From positions 1 through 20,003 of the forward strand of contig JAFAGN010000225.1 in NCBI GenBank assembly GCA_023422695.1: DNA of 20,003 nucleotides, written 5' to 3'. Origin of the DNA: Pseudomonadota bacterium. Its GTDB lineage: Bacteria; Pseudomonadota; Alphaproteobacteria; Sphingomonadales; Sphingomonadaceae. Under the pieces are notes generated by a model. The model was not told the DNA's origin and ran no database searches. It saw only the letters and a program-made list of their open reading frames with translations. Made by a program: the position numbers and the translations under genes. Below, in pieces: positions 8,215 to 13,874 of this stretch (positions are counted from its first letter, which is position 1; every line of letters begins with the position of its first letter).

Positions 8215-8263
8215 GATCCTCCCCGGCACGGGGAGGGGGACCATCCGTAGGATGGTGGAGGGG
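8215..8263 (+). repeat. Double-hairpin repeat, left copy (A)
   Basis: A 49-base unit built from hairpin 1 (CCTCCCC/GGGGAGG, 8218-8224 with 8230-8236), hairpin 2 (ACCATCC/GGATGGT, 8240-8246 with 8250-8256, 3-base loop) and a 3' GGAGGGG (8257-8263). The terminal GGAGGGG stands 8 bases before the GTG of the DUF559 gene, so the repeat supplies its ribosome binding site. It matches the copy at 8662-8710 in reverse orientation at 48 of 49 positions; the only difference is the hairpin 2 loop. Confidence 0.92.
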
Positions 8264-8271
8264 TACCCTCG

Positions 8272-8718
8272 GTGATCACCGGCCCCCGCGACACTCTCAA
8301 ACGCGCTCGCAAGCTGCGCAGCGAGATGAGCCTTCCAGAAACGATGCTCTGGCGCGTTCTTCGCCAGCGACCGGACGGTTTCAAGTTCAGGCGCCAACAT
8401 CCGGCTGGCATCTACATTCTGGATTTTTATTGCCCCGCGGTTCGATTGGCGATCGAAGTCGATGGACGAACACATGACGGAGAACCGGCCGCGCAACAGC
8501 ACGCGGCCCGATCACATATTCTGAAGTCGCAGCATATAGCCACGCTGCGCGTACCAGCGGTGGCGATTATGACAAGTTTAGATGCCGCAACAATGCGGAT
8601 AATCGAAGTCTGCAAGGAACGGGCGATGAAGATCAGCGAACGGCAAGGCAAACCGCCTGTGCCCCTCCACCATCCTTCGGATGGTCCCCCTCCCCGTGCC
8701 GGGGAGGATCGGCTGTGA
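8272..8718 (+). CDS. DUF559 domain protein (Vsr-like endonuclease fold)
   Basis: A 148-residue protein with the DUF559 core: SLPETMLWRVLR (20-31), GFKFRRQHPAGIYILDFYCP (36-55) and LAIEVDGRTHDG (59-70). DUF559 proteins are related to very-short-patch-repair and restriction nucleases; the candidate acidic and basic residues (E23, D51, E62, H68) are present. The second half is less typical: HAARSHILKSQHIATLRVP replaces the usual DxxR...LxxxGxxVLRF pattern, so the domain may be drifting. The final 18 residues (PLHHPSDGPPPRAGEDRL) are encoded largely by the right inverted repeat. It starts at GTG 8272, after a repeat-derived GGAGGGG, and its stop overlaps the mccA start (GTGA). Substrate and role are unknown. 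Confidence 0.85.
   Translation: MITGPRDTLKRARKLRSEMSLPETMLWRVLRQRPDGFKFRRQHPAGIYILDFYCPAVRLAIEVDGRTHDGEPAAQQHAARSHILKSQHIATLRVPAVAIMTSLDAATMRIIEVCKERAMKISERQGKPPVPLHHPSDGPPPRAGEDRL
8662..8710 (-). repeat. Double-hairpin repeat, right copy (B)
   Basis: Inverted copy of the 8215-8263 repeat. On the plus strand it is read through as the C-terminus of the DUF559 protein. Its end carries GGGGAGGA (8701-8708), 6 bases before the mccA GTG, and is therefore the likely mccA ribosome binding site. That element is paired with CCTCCCC (8689-8695) across a 5-base loop, so it is hidden in a 7-bp GC-rich stem unless a ribosome opens it. Confidence 0.92.
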
Positions 8719-10652
8719 TCCAATCCCTACTCATCGCCAATCGCGGCGAAATCGCCTGCCGCATCATCAGCACCGCGCGCGAGATGGGCATCAGAACTGT
8801 TGCGGTCTATTCGGATGCCGATGCGAAGGCGCTGCATGTGCGCGAGGCCGATGAGGCGGTGCATATCGGCCCGTCGCCGGCACGCGAATCCTATCTGGTC
8901 GGCGAGAAGATCATCGCTGCCGCGAAGGCGACCGGGGCGGAGGCGATCCATCCGGGTTATGGCTTCTTGTCGGAAAATGCCGAGTTCGCACAGGCCGTCA
9001 TCGACGCCGGGCTGATCTGGGTCGGCCCCAACCCCGCCTCGATTACCGCGATGGGGCTGAAGGATGCCGCGAAGAAGCTGATGGCCGAAGCCGGGGTACC
9101 AGTAACCCCCGGTTATATGGGCGAGAACCAAGACCCTGCCTTCCTCGCTGATCGGGCCGGTGAAATCGGCTACCCCGTGCTCATCAAGGCGGTCGCGGGC
9201 GGCGGCGGCAAGGGGATGCGCAAGGTCGATGCCGCGGGCGATTTCCTCGATGCGCTCGCCTCGTGCCAGCGCGAGGCGGCGGCGTCGTTCGGCAACGACC
9301 ATGTGCTGATAGAGAAATACATCCTGACCCCGCGCCATATCGAGGTGCAGGTGTTCGGCGATACCCACGGCAATGTCGTCCACCTGTTCGAACGCGACTG
9401 CTCGCTGCAACGTCGCCACCAGAAGGTGATTGAGGAAGCCCCTGCCCCTGGCATGGACGAAACGACGCGCGCCGAGCTGTGCGCCGCCGCCGTGCGCGCC
9501 GCGAAGGCGGTCGACTATGTCGGCGCCGGAACAATCGAGTTTATCGCCGACGCATCGGAAGGCCTGCGCGCCGACCGCATCTGGTTCATGGAAATGAACA
9601 CGCGGCTGCAGGTCGAGCATCCGGTAACCGAGGAAATCACCGGCGTCGATCTGGTTGAATGGCAATTGCGGGTGGCGAGCGGGGAATCGCTGCCGCTTGC
9701 GCAGGACGATCTATCGATCAACGGTTGGGCGATGGAAGCGCGGCTTTATGCGGAGGATCCAGCCAAGGGCTTTCTGCCGAGCGTGGGCACGCTGGATTAT
9801 CTCGATCTCCCCAAGCTGTATCGAGGGAAAAGTTACAGAGTTGAAACCGGAGTAACCCAAGGCGACGTCGTGTCGCCATTCTACGATCCCATGATCGCCA
9901 AACTTGTGACGCACGCGCCGTCTCGGGCGGAGGCAATCGAAAATCTGCGCTCAATGACTGGGCGGACATGCTGTTGGCCCGTCAAGACAAACGCGGGTTT
10001 TCTAAATTTGGCGCTATGGGACGCGGATTTTGAGGGTGGTAATGTCGATACGGGAATGATCGCACGCGAGGGTGACAAGCTGATCCCGGATGCAGAAGCC
10101 CCAGAGGTGGTCTTGCAAGCGGTCGCGCATCTGATTGTTGATAATGCGTTAGGAGGCGGCGCTAACGACATTCGCGAAACGTGGCTGCGGACGGACAAGG
10201 GGCCATGGAGCAACCGAGGCTTCCGTCTGAATCAAGAATGTGCGCCGACGACCGTTCGATTGGATGAGGGTGGCCGATCTTACTCGGTGATTTTTCAAGA
10301 TCACAGCATCGACGAATGTCCTTGGGTGGAGCGATTTGGAGACGGCTGGGTGGTAACAGAAGATGGAGTTACCCGGCTGTTCACCCAGCAGCGCTACGGA
10401 GGATCGACAGCAGGCAACCCAGCTTCCTCCGGCGCTATCCTCTCCCCCATGCCCGGCAAGGTCATTGCGGTAGAGGTCGCTGCCGGTGACACAGTGACCA
10501 AAGGCCAGAAACTGCTAACCCTCGAAGCGATGAAGATGGAGCATAGCCTGACCGCGCCGTTCGACGGGGTAGTGGCTGAACTCAACGCGGTCGCGGGCGC
10601 GCAGGTGCAGGTCGAGGCGCTGCTGGTGCGGATTGAAGCGGTGAGCGAATAG
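8715..10652 (+). CDS. mccA: Methylcrotonyl-CoA carboxylase, biotin carboxylase and carrier (alpha) subunit
   Basis: A 645-residue subunit with an N-terminal biotin carboxylase (SLLIANRGEIACRI at the start), ATP-grasp glycine loop KAVAGGGGKGMRKV (about 155-168), the catalytic region EMNTRLQVEHPVTE, a BT-type linker region and a C-terminal biotinyl domain with EAMKM (Lys607 biotinylated). It carboxylates biotin using ATP and bicarbonate for the MccB subunit. GTG 8715 overlaps the DUF559 stop, and its Shine-Dalgarno comes from the repeat. Codon use changes sharply between about residues 368 and 571, see the separate entry. Pairing with mccB and ivd supports MCC over PCC or acetyl-CoA carboxylase. 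Confidence 0.95.
   Translation: MIQSLLIANRGEIACRIISTAREMGIRTVAVYSDADAKALHVREADEAVHIGPSPARESYLVGEKIIAAAKATGAEAIHPGYGFLSENAEFAQAVIDAGLIWVGPNPASITAMGLKDAAKKLMAEAGVPVTPGYMGENQDPAFLADRAGEIGYPVLIKAVAGGGGKGMRKVDAAGDFLDALASCQREAAASFGNDHVLIEKYILTPRHIEVQVFGDTHGNVVHLFERDCSLQRRHQKVIEEAPAPGMDETTRAELCAAAVRAAKAVDYVGAGTIEFIADASEGLRADRIWFMEMNTRLQVEHPVTEEITGVDLVEWQLRVASGESLPLAQDDLSINGWAMEARLYAEDPAKGFLPSVGTLDYLDLPKLYRGKSYRVETGVTQGDVVSPFYDPMIAKLVTHAPSRAEAIENLRSMTGRTCCWPVKTNAGFLNLALWDADFEGGNVDTGMIAREGDKLIPDAEAPEVVLQAVAHLIVDNALGGGANDIRETWLRTDKGPWSNRGFRLNQECAPTTVRLDEGGRSYSVIFQDHSIDECPWVERFGDGWVVTEDGVTRLFTQQRYGGSTAGNPASSGAILSPMPGKVIAVEVAAGDTVTKGQKLLTLEAMKMEHSLTAPFDGVVAELNAVAGAQVQVEALLVRIEAVSE
9820..10430 (+). other. 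Low-GC segment inside mccA
   Basis: From about 9820 the third-position GC preference weakens and rare codons for this genome (such as TTA, AGA and GTA) appear. It returns to normal near 10430, just before the biotinyl domain. Hand counts of four 60-base lines in it (9961, 10141, 10261, 10321) give about 48-58% GC, against 70% for the upstream line 9241. The reading frame stays open throughout. It covers the end of the biotin carboxylase domain and the linker/BT region. Recombination with a diverged allele is a likely cause; relaxed selection on the linker is another. Confidence 0.6.
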
Positions 10653-10663
10653 TCGCTGTTGTT

Positions 10664-10766
10664 CGTGACCCTGAACTTGTTTCAGGGTCCATGGCCTGAC
10701 GTTACGACCAGCGCAGCGTCTGACGAGAGAACAGGCCATGGATGCTGAAACAAGTTCAGCATGACG
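10664..10766. repeat. Inverted pair of CTTG-loop hairpin repeats between mccA and the MaoC gene
   Basis: Arms 10664-10698 and 10732-10766 are reverse complements at 30 of 35 positions, separated by 33 bases. Each arm holds a perfect 8-bp hairpin with the same loop: ACCCTGAA/TTCAGGGT on the left, and on the right (complement strand) ATGCTGAA/TTCAGCAT. Most arm differences fall in paired stem positions and preserve pairing. Outer CCATGG palindromes are shared. The family resembles a dispersed repeat common in sphingomonads. It may define RNA ends between the carboxylase and hydratase genes. Confidence 0.88.
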
Positions 10767-10783
10767 TATTTTGGAGTTGAGAG

Positions 10784-11233
10784 ATGCCCGGCAAATATTT
10801 CGACGAATGGACTATCGGCGACACGCTGACGCACGATATCCGCCGCACGGTGACCGAGACCGACAATCTGCTGTTCACGGTGATGACGCACAATCCGCAG
10901 CCACTCCACCTCGACATCGAAGCGGCGAAGGCGTCTGAATTCGGCCAGATCCTCGTCAACGGCACTTTCACCTTCAGCCTGATGGTCGGGCTGTCGGTCG
11001 GCGACACGACGCTCGGCACGCTCGTTGCGAATCTCGGTTACGACAAGCTCGTCATGCCCACGCCGGTTTTCATCGGCGACACGCTACGCGCCGAGAGTGA
11101 GGTCATCGGCCTCAAGGAATCGAAATCGCGGCCGAACGCCGGGATCGTGACCTTCCTCCACCGCTGCATCAACCAACGCGACGAACTTGTCTGCCAGTGC
11201 GAGCGTTCAACGCTGGTCAAAAAACGATCATGA
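10784..11233 (+). CDS. MaoC family acyl-CoA hydratase (Rv2499c-like)
   Basis: A 149-residue single hotdog-fold protein of the MaoC/(R)-hydratase family. The hydratase signature region reads MTHNPQPLHLDIEAAKASEF (34-53), with His42 in the catalytic histidine position; the position five residues before it, Asp in PhaJ-type enzymes, is Asn37 here. Placed between mccA and a CitE-type lyase, it is the best candidate in this cluster to hydrate 3-methylglutaconyl-CoA, and possibly itaconyl/mesaconyl-type C5 substrates. The ATG at 10784 has GGAG nine bases upstream. The family is clear; the substrate is inferred from gene context, which parallels Mycobacterium tuberculosis Rv2499c. Confidence 0.88.
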   Translation: MPGKYFDEWTIGDTLTHDIRRTVTETDNLLFTVMTHNPQPLHLDIEAAKASEFGQILVNGTFTFSLMVGLSVGDTTLGTLVANLGYDKLVMPTPVFIGDTLRAESEVIGLKESKSRPNAGIVTFLHRCINQRDELVCQCERSTLVKKRS

Positions 11234-11234
11234 A

Positions 11235-11283
11235 ATCCTCCCCGCTTGCGGGGAGGTGGCAACCCGCAGGGTTGACGGAGGGG
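11235..11283 (+). repeat. Double-hairpin repeat, divergent copy (D)
   Basis: It begins right after the MaoC gene stop. Hairpin 1 is CCTCCCCGCTTGCGGGGAGG (11237-11256), a 9-bp perfect stem. Hairpin 2 is AACCC/GGGTT (11261-11265 with 11269-11273). The unit ends in GGAGGGG (11277-11283). The layout equals that of the copies at 8215, 8662 and 11319, but hairpin 2 has an unrelated sequence, so it is a sister subfamily. It faces the copy at 11319-11367 head to head across a 35-base spacer. Confidence 0.85.
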
Positions 11284-11318
11284 GGTAGCGGCCTCACACT
11301 TTGCACCATGACGAAAAC

Positions 11319-11367
11319 CCCCTCCTCCATCCTTCGGATGGTCCCCCTCCCCGTCCCGGGGAGGATC
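11319..11367 (-). repeat. Double-hairpin repeat, third close copy (C)
   Basis: It matches the 8662-8710 copy in the same orientation at 47 of 49 positions. On the plus strand it ends with GGGGAGG (11358-11364), 8 bases before the ATG of the CitE-type gene and paired with CCTCCCC (11346-11352) in a hairpin. As at mccA, the repeat is the only visible ribosome binding site for the next gene. The open frame through it would read LLHPSDGPPPRPGEDRI, almost the tail of the DUF559 protein. Confidence 0.92.
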
Positions 11368-11372
11368 GGATC

Positions 11373-12224
11373 ATGAGACTCCGCTCCCTCCTTTTCGTCC
11401 CCGGCGACCGCCCCGAACGCTTTGCCAAGGCAGCGGCGTCGGGCGCCGACGCGATCATCCTCGATCTCGAGGATTCGGTGTCGCTCACGAATAAGGATGC
11501 GGCGCGCCACGCCATCGCCGACTATCTGGCGGGGACACGCGAAATCATCACGCTGGTGCGAGTCAATCCGCTCGACGGGCATTTGACCGCCGCCGATGTC
11601 GCGGCAATCATCGCGGCGCGCCCCGATGCGATCATGTTGCCCAAGGCCGAAGGCGCGCCCAGCATCGCGCAGCTCGACACGATACTGCGCAGCGAATCGG
11701 CGCCCGATGCGTCGCTACCCCCGATCCTGCCGATCGCGACCGAAACGCCCGCCGCGATCTTCACCCTCGGCAGCTACCGTGATGCGAAAGATCGCCTGCT
11801 CGGGCTGACCTGGGGCGCCGAGGACCTGCCTGCCGCGATTGGCGCCACGACCAGCCGCGAGACCGACGGCAGCTATACGGCGCCCTATGACGTCGCGCGC
11901 GCGCTGACCCTGTTTGCGGCTCACGCCGCAGGCGCCGCAGCGATCGACACCGTGTTCCCCGCGATCAAGGACGAAGCCGGTCTCGCCGCCTATGCCGCGC
12001 GCGCGCGGCGCGACGGTTTCACCGGGATGATGGCGATCCACCCGTCGCAGGTCGCCGCGATCAATACCGCCTTTACCCCCAGCGCCGACGAGGTCGCCCG
12101 CGCACAGGCGATCGTCGACGCCTTTGCCGCCAATCCAGGCGTCGGCGTGCTGCAGGTCGATGGCAAGATGGTCGATGCCCCGCACCTGAAACAGGCGAAG
12201 CATATTTTGTCGTTGGCGGATTAA
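11373..12224 (+). CDS. CitE-type CoA-ester lyase (HpcH/HpaI family), candidate HMG-CoA / citramalyl-CoA lyase
   Basis: A 283-residue TIM-barrel lyase. Motifs: SLLFVPGDRPERF (5-17), ILDLEDSV (29-36), LVRVN (61-65), MLPKAEG (88-94), ATETPAAIF with metal ligand Glu124, LTWGAEDLPAAIG with Asp151, and AIHPSQVAAIN. These enzymes cleave 3-hydroxyacyl-CoA esters. Length and gene order match M. tuberculosis Rv2498c, reported to cleave (R)-HMG-CoA and (S)-citramalyl-CoA. In this cluster it would release acetyl-CoA and acetoacetate, ending leucine breakdown. I chose ATG 11373; the in-frame TTG at 11301 would translate the repeat and is rejected. Malyl-CoA or other beta-hydroxyacyl-CoA specificity cannot be excluded. 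Confidence 0.9.
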   Translation: MRLRSLLFVPGDRPERFAKAAASGADAIILDLEDSVSLTNKDAARHAIADYLAGTREIITLVRVNPLDGHLTAADVAAIIAARPDAIMLPKAEGAPSIAQLDTILRSESAPDASLPPILPIATETPAAIFTLGSYRDAKDRLLGLTWGAEDLPAAIGATTSRETDGSYTAPYDVARALTLFAAHAAGAAAIDTVFPAIKDEAGLAAYAARARRDGFTGMMAIHPSQVAAINTAFTPSADEVARAQAIVDAFAANPGVGVLQVDGKMVDAPHLKQAKHILSLAD

Positions 12225-12235
12225 GGCTTCCCTTC

Positions 12236-12314
12236 CCGTTCGTGTCTAGCGAAGTCGAGACACGCGAAGGCATCCAGCAACGCAACGTGTCTCGACTTCG
12301 CTCGACACGAACGG
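12236..12314. terminator. Inverted repeat between convergent genes, likely bidirectional terminator
   Basis: Arms 12236-12264 and 12286-12314 are reverse complements at 28 of 29 positions around a 21-base loop. Each arm contains its own weak GTGTCT...AGACAC hairpin. It fills the spacer between the CitE-type gene (stop at 12224) and the PLD gene (stop at 12318, three bases beyond the arm). There is no strong T-tract, so Rho-independent action is uncertain. The sequence resembles another dispersed repeat of sphingomonads. Confidence 0.7.
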
Positions 12315-12317
12315 AAT

Positions 12318-13865
12318 TCAGGAAGATTTTCGCCCGAACGACCGATGCCGCTTCATCCAGGTCCGTCCGCGGTGCCAGCTCTTTTTCAGCCCGCGCTCGG
12401 CGATGCCTTCGAACATCGCGTCAGGACTGGTCGGGTCCAATACCTCATTGTCGGCGATAAATTCATCCAGCGGGCCAGGCGAAACAAGGTCGAGCAACTC
12501 GAGCGAGCGCCCGTCACCGCGCAGGGTTTCGATCGTTTCGATCAGCGATCCGGTGCGGTCGAAGGTTGATGCAACGTCTTCCGCCGCCACCCCCAGATGC
12601 TCGGCAAGCAGCGAATTGCGCAGGCGCGCAATCACCGGCTCGGCGCCCTTGTTCGCAGCCAGCGCCGCGTCGATCGTCACGTCGCATTCGCTGTCGAGCC
12701 CCATCGACCGGTTGTTGAGGTTCGACGATCCGATCCGGATCAACCGGTCGTCGACGATTGCGGTCTTGGCATGGACATAGATCGGTTCGCCGCCCTTGGT
12801 GTGCGGAACATAGACCTTCAGCCGGTCGCCATGACGCGACTTGGCGATCGAGCGGACAAGCTGGACGCGAGCCGCGTCCATCGCCATCTGCTCCAGCCAG
12901 CCGTCGGCGGTTTTGGGCATCACCATCACGAACTCGGGCGGATCATCTTCGTCGAGCCGCGCAGCAATCGCCGCGGCGATTGCGCCGCTGGTGAAATATT
13001 GATTCTCGAAATAGATGAAGCGCCGCGCCGCGGCGATCATGTCGAGATAGAGCTGCTCATTCTCGCGCACTTCGGCACGGCCGTCATATTCGGCGCTGGT
13101 GCGCGAAATCGCGACATCGACATCCGTGAAGTCGGGTTCCAGATCGTCCGGCCAGTTTTCCCCGGCACCGCTGAGATCACGCAGCGGCTTTTTCGTAGCG
13201 CGTTGCCAGCGCTCATTCCCCAGATCGGCAAGCGCCGTTCCGATCGGTCCCGACAGGATCATCGTCGAATCATGCCAAGGCATATAGGCTTTGCCATCGG
13301 GTCCGGTACGTCGCGGGTCGTCGTCGATATGGTCGCGGGTGTCCCACCGCGCCGAACTGACGTCGATGCCGCCGCACACCGCCAGATGATCGTCGAACAC
13401 CGCGACCTTTTGATGGTGGCTGCACCCCACCGGATGCGCGCTGTCGAGGCGAAAGCTGATCGACTTGGTCATTTTCCAGCGCAACACCATCGCCACGATC
13501 GACGGGACGAACAGATGTTTCAGCCCGCCGAAGTTCCAGCGCAAAATGTCGATGTCGCGCTCCGGCTGATCCTTGGCAAGGCGGAGCAGATAATGGCCGA
13601 GCGATTCGCCTTTTCCCCGATCATCGGGGATCAGCGGAATGCGCGGGTCGAAGTCCCACCCGATCAGCAGGATGCGTTCCTTGGCCCCCGCCATCAACCG
13701 TTCGAGCAGCGCATAATAATCCGCCGCATCGACGATCATCCGTGCCTTGTTGGCGCGTTCGATGCGCCAGCAATTGCGCCCTTCGGCGACGATGGGGGTC
13801 AAGGCTGGCGGGCGTTCGGCATCGCTCATCGCCGACGCCACGCATGGCGTCGGCAATCGTTCCAT
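12318..13865 (-). CDS. Phospholipase D superfamily protein
   Basis: A 515-residue protein (from ATG 13865) with two HKD motifs: HHQKVAVFDD (150-159; His151, Lys153, Asp158) and VHAKTAIVDD (364-373; His365, Lys367, Asp372), the second followed by GSSNLNNRS. Two HKDs form one active site that hydrolyses or transfers phosphodiester head groups, as in PLD and cardiolipin synthases. There is no N-terminal signal or membrane helix, so it is probably cytosolic or peripheral. The start is uncertain: ATG 13829 (MSDAERPPALT) also fits, neither has a good Shine-Dalgarno, and a strong hairpin lies between them. It is only 9 bases downstream of the acyl-CoA dehydrogenase stop, so probably co-transcribed. 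Substrate is unknown. Confidence 0.92.
   Translation of the reverse strand: MERLPTPCVASAMSDAERPPALTPIVAEGRNCWRIERANKARMIVDAADYYALLERLMAGAKERILLIGWDFDPRIPLIPDDRGKGESLGHYLLRLAKDQPERDIDILRWNFGGLKHLFVPSIVAMVLRWKMTKSISFRLDSAHPVGCSHHQKVAVFDDHLAVCGGIDVSSARWDTRDHIDDDPRRTGPDGKAYMPWHDSTMILSGPIGTALADLGNERWQRATKKPLRDLSGAGENWPDDLEPDFTDVDVAISRTSAEYDGRAEVRENEQLYLDMIAAARRFIYFENQYFTSGAIAAAIAARLDEDDPPEFVMVMPKTADGWLEQMAMDAARVQLVRSIAKSRHGDRLKVYVPHTKGGEPIYVHAKTAIVDDRLIRIGSSNLNNRSMGLDSECDVTIDAALAANKGAEPVIARLRNSLLAEHLGVAAEDVASTFDRTGSLIETIETLRGDGRSLELLDLVSPGPLDEFIADNEVLDPTSPDAMFEGIAERGLKKSWHRGRTWMKRHRSFGRKSS
13831..13854 (-). promoter_or_regulatory. Perfect 10-bp hairpin at the PLD gene start
   Basis: GCCGACGCCA (13831-13840) and TGGCGTCGGC (13845-13854) are perfect complements around a 4-base loop. 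It lies between the two possible PLD start codons. If translation begins at 13829 the hairpin is intergenic and sits against the start codon; if at 13865 it encodes residues near 4-12. Either way it could limit PLD translation in the shared mRNA. Confidence 0.5.
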
Positions 13866-13874
13866 CGGGCGCGA

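Larger units (their letters stand above)
8215..8710 (+). mobile_element. Candidate mobile unit: DUF559 gene bracketed by 49-bp inverted repeats
   Basis: The 496-base unit consists of one small nuclease-fold gene flanked by inverted copies of the same repeat (8215-8263 and 8662-8710, one mismatch). It sits between the two subunit genes of one enzyme, which are normally adjacent. The cargo is AT-richer than its neighbours: two sampled 60-base lines (8401 and 8521) are about 53% GC by hand count, against about 70% in one mccA line. I found no convincing target-site duplication outside the arms. Mobility is inferred from architecture, not shown; independent insertion of two hairpin repeats beside a resident gene is the alternative. 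Confidence 0.55.

Noticed and set aside
8215..11367. CRISPR array
   Set aside because: The repeats are hairpin-rich, of mixed orientation, not evenly spaced, and have no adjacent cas genes.
11301..11372. N-terminal extension of the CitE-type lyase from TTG 11301
   Set aside because: The extra 24 residues translate the hairpin repeat; ATG 11373 has a well-placed GGGGAGG and begins the conserved MRLRSLLFVPGDRPE.
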